This document shows positions 1 through 7,812 of a DNA stretch of 64,000 bases, piece after piece. The stretch spans positions 46,559 through 110,558 of the forward strand of contig NZ_RQII01000053.1 of the NCBI RefSeq assembly GCF_004761975.1, in the 5' to 3' direction. The DNA comes from Planococcus koreensis. GTDB taxonomy: Bacteria; Bacillota; Bacilli; Bacillales_A; Planococcaceae. Each line of letters starts with the position of its first letter. Position 1 is the first letter of the stretch. The translations under genes and the position numbers were made by a program. The notes under the pieces were generated by a model that saw only the letters and a list, made by a program, of their open reading frames with translations, was not told the origin of the DNA and searched no databases.

Positions 1-524
1 TCGATTTGAAAAAAGAAGTCATTGAGGAATGCCAGCGCATTGCCGACGACCTCTCTTACAGCCAACTGGAGTTTTTGGTCGGCGACATCAACGATTACAA
101 TGAAGAATCGGCAGTGGACATGGTGGTCACGCTGCACGCCTGCGACGTCGCAACGGATATGGCGTTGTCGCGCGCCGTGAAGTGGAACGCCAAAGTCATC
201 TTGAGCGTCCCTTGCTGCCAGCACGAATTGAATAGCCAAATCGATGCACCAGAACTTGGGCTTATGCTCCAGCACGGCTTGATCAAAGAACGCTTCAGCG
301 CACTTGCGACGGATTCCATCCGCGCGGAGCTGCTGTCGCTTGTCGGCTATGAAACACAATTGGTGGAGTTTATCGACATCGAAAACACACCGAAGAACAT
401 TTTAATCCGCGCGTATAAAACCGGACGCAAGCCTGCACCCGGCCAATTCCAGCGCTACAAGGAATTCACCGGGCTGCTTTCCGCCAAACCTTTTCTTGAA
501 AACGAATTAAAGGAGCTCTTATGA
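1..524 (+). CDS. SAM-dependent methyltransferase, 3' part (5' end outside window)
   Basis: The reading frame is open from the first bases of the window (codons begin at base 3), so this is the C-terminal part of a longer protein. The visible part contains the LHACDVATDMAL stretch and an SVPCCQHEL stretch, the hallmarks of the Methyltransf_32 type of class I SAM-dependent methyltransferase. In such proteins the acidic strand before LHACD follows the SAM-binding glycine-rich loop, which here lies off the window. The substrate cannot be told. The stop codon overlaps the start of the next gene in an ATGA arrangement, so the two are translationally coupled. Confidence 0.8.
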   Translation, partial: DLKKEVIEECQRIADDLSYSQLEFLVGDINDYNEESAVDMVVTLHACDVATDMALSRAVKWNAKVILSVPCCQHELNSQIDAPELGLMLQHGLIKERFSALATDSIRAELLSLVGYETQLVEFIDIENTPKNILIRAYKTGRKPAPGQFQRYKEFTGLLSAKPFLENELKELL

Positions 525-775
525 AAAAGAAAAATCTTGTCAACGGCATGATCCTCGCCTTCTCGGTCGTGCTGATCCGCTTTATCGACGTCCGGGTGTA
601 CGATATGAATCTTTTGGTGACTTTATTGCTCACTGCGGGCCTTATTTTCGTTCTGATGAAAGTCGTCGACCGTATCCCTTCACTGGACGAACCGGTTTCA
701 AAACGGACTGCGGCAATCACCAATACCATTGTGGTCCTCACCATCTTTCTGGCATTTTTCGTCTTGGGCCTGTAA
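521..775 (+). CDS. Small two-helix membrane protein
   Basis: An 84-residue protein whose ATG overlaps the TGA of the upstream methyltransferase gene (ATGA). GGAGCTC lies just upstream as a ribosome site. It shows a basic N-terminus and two to three hydrophobic stretches (about residues 9-20, 29-45 and 65-84), so it is an inner-membrane protein. I do not recognise a named family. The tight coupling with the methyltransferase is the only functional clue. It ends at a strong bidirectional terminator. Confidence 0.7.
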   Translation: MKKKNLVNGMILAFSVVLIRFIDVRVYDMNLLVTLLLTAGLIFVLMKVVDRIPSLDEPVSKRTAAITNTIVVLTIFLAFFVLGL

Positions 776-780
776 ACGCG

Positions 781-817
781 AAAACCGCCTTTCCATTTCG
801 GAAAGGCGGTTTTTTTA
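781..817. terminator. Bidirectional intrinsic terminator
   Basis: AAAACCGCCTTTCC-ATTTC-GGAAAGGCGG followed by T7. The A-run on the left makes it work for the minus-strand gene ending at 829 as well as for the plus-strand pair. Confidence 0.9.
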
Positions 818-828
818 TGCGTTTCTGT

Positions 829-1248
829 TCAAGGACGGTTGGAATTAGGTTCTTCATCCGCTTCTTTATCGATAACTTCCTGGATGTAACTTTTGACAGG
901 TTCAAGCGTCAATTCCAATCCACTTGTCTCCAGATGGTTTTGCAAGTAATCGAGCTGATGCTCTTCCACTGCGTAGGACTGCAGATTCAACACATTGTTT
1001 ATGTAGAGCATCCCTTCGTTTGTCGCCATAGGTGCAGGAGAAGCTTGCTGTTCCCGCTTTTCCACTTCTGCCATGCCGATAGCCAATCCTTCATCGATCA
1101 ATTCTTCCATCAATTCTGCGTAGCGCGCCTCGCCCAATCCTTCAGAAAGCCTGGCGTCCAGCTTTCTCACTTCATCTGTTGAAGCCTCACGGTAATATTG
1201 GGCGTAATAGGCCATCAGCACTTGTTCCTTATCCATCAGTTCTGCCAC
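829..1248 (-). CDS. Hypothetical acidic protein
   Basis: A 139-residue, strongly acidic, mostly helical soluble protein with no signal peptide or membrane helix. The start chosen is GTG at 1248 because GGAGGG sits six bases before it; an ATG four codons further in is the alternative. I do not recognise the family. It stands alone between a shared terminator and a hydrolase gene on the same strand. Confidence 0.65.
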   Translation of the reverse strand: MAELMDKEQVLMAYYAQYYREASTDEVRKLDARLSEGLGEARYAELMEELIDEGLAIGMAEVEKREQQASPAPMATNEGMLYINNVLNLQSYAVEEHQLDYLQNHLETSGLELTLEPVKSYIQEVIDKEADEEPNSNRP

Positions 1249-1340
1249 GGAAATCCCTCCGGTAAAGTGTCATTTACTGGTTTATTCCCTTTTTTGATGA
1301 TTATTATGCATGCAATGCGCTTTTCAAAAATCATGTGCTT

Positions 1341-2063
1341 TTATTTATTCGCCATCCAGTCCAGTAAAGCCTGGGCCACTTGGTCTTGCTGGTCGAGCGG
1401 ACTGATGGCGGCGGGCAAGTCGTTTTTCTGCTCGCCGTACAAGCCGAATTGGGCATGGTTGCCGCCAGCTATTTCAATGAATTCACTGTTCGCCGAAAAC
1501 AGCATCTGCCGTTCTTTGATGTCTTGCGGAAGCGTCAAGCCATCGTTTTCCGCAGACACCGACAGCATCGGCAAATCACTCAACGCAAAATCACCAACAG
1601 GATAGGCCGCCAGAAAATAAAGGCCGGCGAGCTCGTCCTGATGTTCTTCTGCGTACTGGGCAGCGGCTACGCCGCCAAGGGAATGCCCGCCGATAAACCA
1701 TTTTTCGACTGCCGGATAAGTCGCGATCACTTCGTCAGCTTTGCCCGCAGCGAGGATTGGAAATTTCAGCGGCATGTCCGGTATGGCTACCGTGTAGCCT
1801 GCGGCTTGCAGCTTTTCAGCCAGATAGGCGTATGCAGCAGCTTCCACTTTCGCACCTTGGTACAAAATGACGCCTTTGCCGTTCGGTTTTTCCGGCTGGA
1901 AAATCAAGCCGGATCCGTCCCGTTCGAGCGCATCAACAGCGACGCGTTCTTTCAGTTCAGCGCTTGGCCCATAATCAAATTGCGCATAAATCACAAAACC
2001 GGCAATTGCCGCCAAAAGCACGGCGATAGCTGCCAGCAATAACCGGACGCTCCATTTCACCAT
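1341..2063 (-). CDS. Membrane-anchored alpha/beta hydrolase
   Basis: A 240-residue protein with an N-terminal hydrophobic anchor (about residues 7-27), then an alpha/beta-hydrolase domain. The nucleophile elbow reads GHSLGG (around residues 126-131), an acid is likely in SAEND, and the catalytic histidine in GGNHAQFG near the C-terminus, so the Ser-Asp-His triad looks complete. This fits the small dienelactone-hydrolase-like family, which acts on ester or amide bonds; the substrate is unknown. Topology suggests the catalytic domain is outside the membrane. GGGGAG precedes the ATG. Same-strand neighbours upstream are an NAD(P)-binding oxidoreductase and a nitroreductase, and the three may form one transcript. 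Confidence 0.8.
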   Translation of the reverse strand: MVKWSVRLLLAAIAVLLAAIAGFVIYAQFDYGPSAELKERVAVDALERDGSGLIFQPEKPNGKGVILYQGAKVEAAAYAYLAEKLQAAGYTVAIPDMPLKFPILAAGKADEVIATYPAVEKWFIGGHSLGGVAAAQYAEEHQDELAGLYFLAAYPVGDFALSDLPMLSVSAENDGLTLPQDIKERQMLFSANSEFIEIAGGNHAQFGLYGEQKNDLPAAISPLDQQDQVAQALLDWMANK

Positions 2064-2087
2064 AAATTCCAGCTCCCCGCTGTCCTT

Positions 2088-2702
2088 TTAATACGCAAGG
2101 CCGACACGGCGCTGCAGGAATTCCGGATGCGCCAGCAAGTTATAGGCAAACGCAGCCGTGTCGCCCACCGTGATTTCCTTGCCGCCTTCCGGAAGCAGGT
2201 CTTTTTCTGTGCGGTAATTGCCGCGTGCTTCGCCATCTGGCAGGTAGGTTGGACAGACGATTGTCCAATCCAAAGCGCTGTTTTCCAGCTCGCGGTACAT
2301 TTTTTCATGTTCTTCAGCTGCAAACGTCAATTTTCGGTTGGAGTCGCCGCCTTGGTAGCGCAGCAGTCCCGGTGACAGCCGGCTGTCGAGGATGCCTGCT
2401 GTGCCGATGGCAATGATGCGCGAGACGCCATGCTTTTTCATCGCGGCCGCAATCAATGGCGCAGCTTCCGAAAGCGTTGTCGTGCGGCCGGTTCCGATTG
2501 CGCTGAAAACTGCGCCAGTGCTGGCAATCACGCGTTCGACGTCTTCGGCTTTGCGCACGTCGCCGACGATCATTTCCAAATTCGGGTGCGGTTCAAGTTT
2601 TGTTGAGCGCACGAGTGCTTTGACATGGTGCCCGTCAGCAAGGGCCTGTTTCAGTATCTGTTCGCCGACACGGCCAGTTGCACCAAAAATCGCGATTTCC
2701 AT
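2088..2702 (-). CDS. NAD(P)-binding oxidoreductase (atypical SDR)
   Basis: The protein opens with a Rossmann strand and the dinucleotide loop GATGRVG, typical of atypical short-chain dehydrogenase/NmrA-type proteins (about 204 residues). A GDVRKAEDVE stretch and a later YLPDGEARG stretch also fit. The upstream in-frame ATG at 2717 is rejected: it overlaps the preceding gene, while GAGGGGG six bases before the ATG at 2702 is a good ribosome site. Substrate and exact reaction are not visible; many relatives bind NADPH as redox sensors. It follows the nitroreductase gene by a few bases, so the two are cotranscribed. Confidence 0.8.
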   Translation of the reverse strand: MEIAIFGATGRVGEQILKQALADGHHVKALVRSTKLEPHPNLEMIVGDVRKAEDVERVIASTGAVFSAIGTGRTTTLSEAAPLIAAAMKKHGVSRIIAIGTAGILDSRLSPGLLRYQGGDSNRKLTFAAEEHEKMYRELENSALDWTIVCPTYLPDGEARGNYRTEKDLLPEGGKEITVGDTAAFAYNLLAHPEFLQRRVGLAY

Positions 2703-2713
2703 AGGTATCCCCC

Positions 2714-3445
2714 TCATTTAAAATGATAGCCTTTTTTCGCCAGCACTTCTTTAATGTCCGGACGCTTTGGCGTACTCAGGAACTGCGCCATCTGCTGCGT
2801 CCATGTCGCCTGTTTCTGGTTCGTGCTGCGCGCTTCGTAATAGTTCTGCACAGTGGCATCGTATGCCGGCAATAAGCTGCTATATTTTTCTTCGTCATAG
2901 TCATTTTCATGCAAAATCGCTTCCACCGGCAACCGCGGCTTCACTTCATTGGCTTCGTTCGGCACGCCGATTGTCAGCCCGTAGACAGGGAACACGCCCT
3001 CCGGCAAACCGACCAAGTCGCTGATCGCTTGCATATTATTGCGCACGCCGCCGATATAGCAGATGCCATAGCCTTTCGATTCCGCCGCAAGCGCCAGATT
3101 TTGTGCCAGCAGCCCGACGTCCGTCACGGCGACGATCAGGTTTTCCGCTTGGTCAAAGACAATCGATCCGCCCTGCAATTCCGCCGCATGTTTCAAGCGA
3201 TTGTAGTCCGCACACATCAACAGCACGGCGCCAGCGCCTTCCATTTGCTTCGCATTTTTGGACAATTCCCCGAGCTTCTTGCGCTTGTTGCGGTCCGTCA
3301 CCCAAACGATCGAGTAAGCTTGCACAAAATGCGAAGTTGCCGCATGCTGGGCCGCCTCGATCAATTCGCTTAGCTCCTCCCGGCTCAATTGCTTGTCTTT
3401 GTAATCACGCACGGATGCGTGGGATTTCATCAATTCAATAACCAT
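2714..3445 (-). CDS. nfrA: NfrA-type FMN nitroreductase / NAD(P)H oxidoreductase
   Basis: A 243-residue protein with the N-terminal SVRDYKD motif of FMN-dependent nitroreductases and a central AAESKGYGICYIGG segment that in this family packs on FMN. Length and the C-terminal extension fit the NfrA/flavin-reductase group (about 245-250 residues) rather than short nitroreductases. Enzymes of this group reduce nitro-aromatics, quinones, flavin or H2O2 with NAD(P)H and are often induced by oxidative stress. The stop codon runs into the ribosome site of the downstream SDR gene. Confidence 0.85.
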   Translation of the reverse strand: MVIELMKSHASVRDYKDKQLSREELSELIEAAQHAATSHFVQAYSIVWVTDRNKRKKLGELSKNAKQMEGAGAVLLMCADYNRLKHAAELQGGSIVFDQAENLIVAVTDVGLLAQNLALAAESKGYGICYIGGVRNNMQAISDLVGLPEGVFPVYGLTIGVPNEANEVKPRLPVEAILHENDYDEEKYSSLLPAYDATVQNYYEARSTNQKQATWTQQMAQFLSTPKRPDIKEVLAKKGYHFK

Positions 3446-3547
3446 TCTCCATTGCCCCTTTCCAGTCTTTCCTCTATCCTATCAAAAACTTTCAGCAGAT
3501 ACCCTCGCGACGATTTTTGGTACAATAAAAGCAGAGGGGTGAAACGA

Positions 3548-4102
3548 TTGAAACAGCTTAAAACCGCTTTTTCCGTTCTTTTTTTATTGGTCCTTGGCGG
3601 TTTTTCATTTATATGGATTCAACGGGAAATGGAGTTTCGCGAAGAATTGAAGCAGCGTCCGATGCCTTCGGGCTTGCATCCCATAATCGAAGAAAAGCGC
3701 GATGAACTCGTCCGCCTGGCTTCAGCAGCCGGCATCGACATCATTATCACCGACGGGTTCCGTTCACGCGATGAGCAGGACCGGCTGCATGCCCAGGGGC
3801 GGAGTGCGCCGGGCAATGTCGTGACACAAGTACAAGGCGGCGGTTCGTACCACAATTACGGCCTTGCCATCGACTTTGCTTTGCGTGACGGCAACGGCGG
3901 CGTTGTCTGGGACATTGAGCGCGACGTGAACCGCAATGGCGAGAGCGACTGGTTCGAAGTGGCCGCCATCGGCAAAGAGCTCGGGTTTTCATGGGGCGGC
4001 GATTGGCGGCGTTTCAAGGATTACCCGCATCTCGAAATGACGTTCGGCTTGTCGATCAAAGAGCTGCAAGAAGGCTACCGGCCCGAGGATGTCATGGATT
4101 AG
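3548..4102 (+). CDS. M15-family peptidoglycan peptidase (VanY/CwlK type)
   Basis: A 184-residue exported cell-wall peptidase. The first about 20 residues form a hydrophobic signal or anchor. The zinc-site motifs of the D-Ala-D-Ala carboxypeptidase/L-Ala-D-Glu endopeptidase family are all present: GFRSRDEQ, then SYHNYGLAIDF (His and Asp ligands) and PHLEM near the end (third ligand). The start is TTG at 3548, chosen because GAGGGGTG lies six bases before it; the longer frame from 3389 has no ribosome site and its extra residues look non-coding. Members trim stem peptides of peptidoglycan outside the membrane. It has its own terminator. Confidence 0.85.
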   Translation: MKQLKTAFSVLFLLVLGGFSFIWIQREMEFREELKQRPMPSGLHPIIEEKRDELVRLASAAGIDIIITDGFRSRDEQDRLHAQGRSAPGNVVTQVQGGGSYHNYGLAIDFALRDGNGGVVWDIERDVNRNGESDWFEVAAIGKELGFSWGGDWRRFKDYPHLEMTFGLSIKELQEGYRPEDVMD

Positions 4103-4146
4103 GCCCTGACAATCACCGCATCACACCGGCGCTGTTGAATAGCACG

Positions 4147-4187
4147 AAAAACCCGCGCGATTCCAATGGAATCGCGCGGGTTTTATC
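4147..4187. terminator. Intrinsic terminator of the M15 peptidase gene
   Basis: AACCCGCGCGATTCC-AATGG-AATCGCGCGGG followed by TTTT; AAAA on the other side would also serve the converging ABC operon. Confidence 0.85.
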
Positions 4188-4255
4188 GTATACGTCTGCA
4201 TGGCTAGCAGGTATTTTTATTTACTTGCAACAGCTGCATTTGCCGTCTGCAGCAC

Positions 4256-5527
4256 CTATAATTCCTGACGCAAAGCCTGAATCACATCGATTTGCGTCGC
4301 TTTGCGCGCTGGACGCCATCCGGAAATCATAGCGACCCCGATGCTGATGGCTGCTGAAATCGCGACCAGCTGCCACGGAATAACGGAAATCAGGATATTG
4401 AAATCCCCCGTTTCTTCTTCTCCAAGCGAGCTCATGACGATCATCGGCACTAGCCAGTTCGCGAGCATGCTGATGCCATAGGAAATGATGACTGCCAGGA
4501 CGGTGCCGATGATGCCGATTGCCGCACTTTCCATAAGGAACAGGCGCTGAATCAATTTCGGTTGTGCGCCGATCGCTTTCATGACGCCGATTTCACGCGT
4601 ACGCTCTGTCACAGCCATCGTCATCGTATTGAATATGCCGATCGAAGCGATTAAAATCGCAATCGTTCCAACAAAAATCAACCCTGCTTTCAATAGCGTG
4701 AAGAACATGTTCATCGACCCCAACTCTTCCGTAACGGAATAGACGTAATAGCCATCCTTTTTCAGCTTTTCCGTGATGCCTTCTACGTATTGCAATTCGT
4801 CCGCATAAACGAGCACTTCACGTGGCGTCTCTTCGGTCCCTAAGCTTTTTGCAATGATTTTACTCCATGATGCATCCGCATAAATCGAGCTGTCCATCAT
4901 CCAGTCTTTCGCCGGCTCTTCTGTAACTCCCGCTACTGTGAATTCCCGGATGACAGGCTCACCTTCCCCTTCAAATGGCTTCAGCTCGATTTCGAAAGTC
5001 TGGCCCACCAAACTGCCGGCAAAACCATCCAACTCTTCCCCTTCGGCAGCGTTTTCTTGTTCTTCCTCCGTTACGAGCGACTGGGCAAAATGATAGCCCA
5101 CCAGCACTTCTCCTTCGGCAGCGGGCATGGCGCCATCCGATAAAGCAAGCCCTGCTTTTTCTTCATTGCCATACTGGACAAACACCAAATCAGCATATGC
5201 ACTCCGTTCTCCTAAACGAGCTTCTCCTTCAGCCTGTGGCCGGCTCCGTTCTGCTACGGCTTTGACGTGTGGAATTCCGCGCATTGCTTCCGCTTCCTGG
5301 GGCGTTATCACACTGTCTGAATCTTCCTTGCCAGGAACTTCGATTTTCGTTACGGTCCGGTTTTCCAAGATATCATCTGACAAGGTTTTGTGCAGGCCGA
5401 AGCCGACTGAAGCCAGGACAATGAGAAAAGCACAGCCCATTGTAGCTGCGAGTATCGTCGTCGCCACCCGCAGTTTGTTGCGTTTCATGTGCTGCCCGAT
5501 AAACCCGAGCTGATCTTTAAATTGCAT
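4256..5527 (-). CDS. MacB/FtsX-type ABC transporter permease
   Basis: A 423-residue permease with the MacB layout: one N-terminal helix (about residues 19-40), a large extracytoplasmic MacB-PCD region of about 230 residues, then three C-terminal helices with the FtsX-type MAVTERTREIGVMKAIGA stretch between helices. Such permeases move or transmit force to envelope substrates such as lipoproteins or peptides rather than importing solutes. Its start lies inside the end of the ATPase gene (11-base overlap), so the pair makes one transporter. No substrate-binding or adaptor gene is adjacent. Confidence 0.88.
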   Translation of the reverse strand: MQFKDQLGFIGQHMKRNKLRVATTILAATMGCAFLIVLASVGFGLHKTLSDDILENRTVTKIEVPGKEDSDSVITPQEAEAMRGIPHVKAVAERSRPQAEGEARLGERSAYADLVFVQYGNEEKAGLALSDGAMPAAEGEVLVGYHFAQSLVTEEEQENAAEGEELDGFAGSLVGQTFEIELKPFEGEGEPVIREFTVAGVTEEPAKDWMMDSSIYADASWSKIIAKSLGTEETPREVLVYADELQYVEGITEKLKKDGYYVYSVTEELGSMNMFFTLLKAGLIFVGTIAILIASIGIFNTMTMAVTERTREIGVMKAIGAQPKLIQRLFLMESAAIGIIGTVLAVIISYGISMLANWLVPMIVMSSLGEEETGDFNILISVIPWQLVAISAAISIGVAMISGWRPARKATQIDVIQALRQEL

Positions 5528-6215
5528 GGCGCTGCACCCCTTTCACTAATTTCCCATCATGCAGCCGGTACTGCCGGTTGGCAATTCCCGCCACTTCATC
5601 ATCATGGGTAATAATCACGAATGTCACGCCAAGATTGCGGTTGAGCGAACGGATCAAGTCCAGTATTTCCTGCTCTGTTTCAGAGTCGAGGCTTCCGGTC
5701 GGTTCATCCGCCAGAATAACCGGCGGGTTGGTGATTAACGCACGAGCGATGCTGACGCGCTGCTGCTGGCCTCCTGACAGCTCATTCGGATAATGGCTGG
5801 CGACTTCTGACAACCCGACTTCCATCATCAGTTTTTCCACCACCGCTCTCCGCTCCGGCGCTTTCATGCCTTTTATCTTCAATGGCAATTCGATATTTTC
5901 AAAGGCATTCAGCCCCGGCATCAATTGAAAACTTTGAAAGATGAAGCCAAAGTTCTTCAGCCGGAAATCTGCCATCTCTGATTCTTTCAGCGAAGAAATT
6001 TCCTGCCCGCCGACTGCCACCACCCCGGATTCCGGAACCATGAAGCCCGCCAGAATGTTCAACAGTGTCGACTTGCCCGATCCGCTTTTCCCTAAAATCG
6101 CGGCAATCTCTCCTTGTTTGACGTGGAGTGTAATCTCTTCCAATACTGGAATTTTGCGTTCATTTCCTTTTTTGCCGATTGCAAAAGAATGGGATAGCGT
6201 GTTAATTTCAATCAT
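5517..6215 (-). CDS. ABC transporter ATP-binding protein (LolD/MacB class)
   Basis: A 232-residue ATPase with Walker A GKSGSGKST (residues 42-50), Q-loop in FIFQSFQ, signature LSGGQQQR, Walker B VILADEPT and the H-loop in IITHDDE, all intact. The LSGGQQQR and FQLMPGLNAFENIELP stretches are typical of the MacB/LolD/YknY group. It energises the overlapping downstream permease at the cytoplasmic face. The intergenic region upstream to 6420 holds the divergent promoters of this operon and the glycosyltransferase gene. Confidence 0.9.
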   Translation of the reverse strand: MIEINTLSHSFAIGKKGNERKIPVLEEITLHVKQGEIAAILGKSGSGKSTLLNILAGFMVPESGVVAVGGQEISSLKESEMADFRLKNFGFIFQSFQLMPGLNAFENIELPLKIKGMKAPERRAVVEKLMMEVGLSEVASHYPNELSGGQQQRVSIARALITNPPVILADEPTGSLDSETEQEILDLIRSLNRNLGVTFVIITHDDEVAGIANRQYRLHDGKLVKGVQRHAI

Positions 6216-6330
6216 TGTTATGCCCCTTTCTACTTCCTGCCTTTAGTATAAGAGGTAAATCTTAACAAACAGTCCTGCCTTTTCTGAAGAATTCCTTAAG
6301 AATAGAGTAAGAGCCATCGAATAAGGGTAA

Positions 6331-6358
6331 TTGAGTACTAAGTATTTAGTCATATAAA
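6331..6358 (+). promoter_or_regulatory. Probable sigma-A promoter of the glycosyltransferase gene
   Basis: TTGAGT and TATAAA separated by 16 bases, about 60 bases before the start of the gene at 6421. Confidence 0.5.
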
Positions 6359-6420
6359 ACCTTATATACTATGTGGAATTGCCGTAGCACATTCTAAATT
6401 GCGCAAAGGGGGACAAGCAG

Positions 6421-7467
6421 ATGATGCACATTGCTGTCGTAATTCCAGCATATAAACCAGGCAGCAATTGCCTCGACTTGATTGAGGACATACTGGCTGC
6501 CGGTTTTCCGCATATTATCGTCGTCGATGATGGCAGCGGCCCCGAATATGCCGATTTTTTCAGCTCCCTTCTCTCCATCCCGCAAGCCACTGTGCTGCGG
6601 CATGCTGCAAACCAAGGGAAAGGGCGCGCCCTCAAAACCGCATTCCATTACATAGTCAACGAACAATTGCCGTTCGATGCCATCATCACCGCCGATGCCG
6701 ATGGCCAGCATCTGGTTTCGGACATGATTAAACTGAGCCGGGAAATGGCTGAAGAACCGAACCACGTCGTTCTCGGGGCGCGGGATTTCAACCATAAGGA
6801 AGTGCCTTTCCGGAGCCGCTTCGGCAATCGTTTCACCCGCTTGCTGTTCAGGCTGTCCACTGGAACTGTGCTGACCGACACCCAGACAGGGCTTCGGGGC
6901 ATACCGGTCAAATACTTGCCCCGGCTGCTCGGTGTCCTCGGCGAGCGCTTTGAATACGAGATGAACGTTCTAGCCGCATTAAAGAAAAATTACATCCCGA
7001 TTTCAGAAGTGCCAATCCAAACCGTCTACCTTGATGCCAATAAATCGTCGCATTTCAATCCGCTCAAGGATTCATTCCATATCTATAAAGTGTTCCTGCT
7101 TTATGGAATTTCGGGTGCCGCTTCGTTCGGGCTGGATATCGGCCTTTATTGGATTTTCATCCAGCTGTTGCGCGATGAAGCGCCCGAGCTGTTCATCATT
7201 TTCGCTACCATTGCAGCACGCGTGCTGTCGTCGCTGTTCAATTACTATATCAACCGCAATAAAGTGTTCAAACAAGGCAGCCGCCAGTCATTTTACCGCT
7301 ATTATCTGCTGGCCGGTTTTATCATGCTGTTATCTGCGGCTTCTGTCCATCTGCTCTACGCTGAATGGCTTGGCCGCGGGGAAGTCATCTTGAAGGTCAT
7401 GGTCGACGCCGTGTTATTCATCTTCGGATTTATCGCCCAGCGTGCCTGGGTATTCCGGAAAGACTAA
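6421..7467 (+). CDS. GT2 glycosyltransferase fused to GtrA membrane domain
   Basis: A 348-residue protein with two parts. Residues about 1-220 are a family-2 glycosyltransferase of the dolichol-phosphate-mannose-synthase type: VVIPAYKPG at the start, DDGSG and the metal-binding DADGQH. Residues about 225-348 have four hydrophobic helices ending in FGFIAQRAWVF, the GtrA-like domain thought to move lipid-linked sugars. The fusion suggests one protein that loads a sugar on undecaprenyl phosphate and helps flip it for decoration of a wall polymer. AAAGGGGG precedes the ATG; the second ATG one codon on is equally possible. Confidence 0.87.
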   Translation: MMHIAVVIPAYKPGSNCLDLIEDILAAGFPHIIVVDDGSGPEYADFFSSLLSIPQATVLRHAANQGKGRALKTAFHYIVNEQLPFDAIITADADGQHLVSDMIKLSREMAEEPNHVVLGARDFNHKEVPFRSRFGNRFTRLLFRLSTGTVLTDTQTGLRGIPVKYLPRLLGVLGERFEYEMNVLAALKKNYIPISEVPIQTVYLDANKSSHFNPLKDSFHIYKVFLLYGISGAASFGLDIGLYWIFIQLLRDEAPELFIIFATIAARVLSSLFNYYINRNKVFKQGSRQSFYRYYLLAGFIMLLSAASVHLLYAEWLGRGEVILKVMVDAVLFIFGFIAQRAWVFRKD

Positions 7468-7503
7468 AAAAAGGCCGCTGCCCTCGATTGGGCAACGGCC
7501 TTT
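7468..7503. terminator. Bidirectional intrinsic terminator
   Basis: A-run, then GGCCGCTGCCC-TCGATT-GGGCAACGGCC and TTTT; one mismatch in an 11-bp stem. It lies between converging genes. Confidence 0.85.
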
Positions 7504-7506
7504 TAC

Positions 7507-7788
7507 TTATAGGAGCGCAAACAAGCGCTTGAGCTCTTCCTTATTCTCTTCAAAGCCGATAAAATGGTGTTCCAGCCTGCGCTTTCCGAACAGCCCTCTC
7601 TTATAGAAAGCGAACAATGGCACGATGCGGCTGCCGGATATCTCTTTCATATCGATCTCCAATTCCTTAGCCGCTTCGACATCCTTGTGTTCGTAGGAAA
7701 TGCCATGGGCCGCGAGATAGGTCTTGGCATCCTGGCAGTCGCTGCAGGTGGGGCGCGTATACAGCACCATTTCCATTCCTTTGCCCAT
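7507..7788 (-). CDS. Glutaredoxin-like thiol protein
   Basis: A 93-residue thioredoxin-fold protein with a redox motif CSDC in the first helix (YTRPTCSDC) and the cis-proline region SRIVPLF. The start is ATG 7788, since GGAGGG lies six bases before it; ATG 7794 directly abuts that site and is unlikely. It is the last gene of the copper operon (copY-copA-this gene) by strand and spacing, so a role in handling copper or copper-oxidised thiols is a reasonable inference. The sequence does not show a dedicated metal-chaperone motif, so it is not a CopZ. Confidence 0.8.
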   Translation of the reverse strand: MGKGMEMVLYTRPTCSDCQDAKTYLAAHGISYEHKDVEAAKELEIDMKEISGSRIVPLFAFYKRGLFGKRRLEHHFIGFEENKEELKRLFALL

Positions 7789-7812
7789 CTTCATCCCTCC
7801 GTCAACGTTATC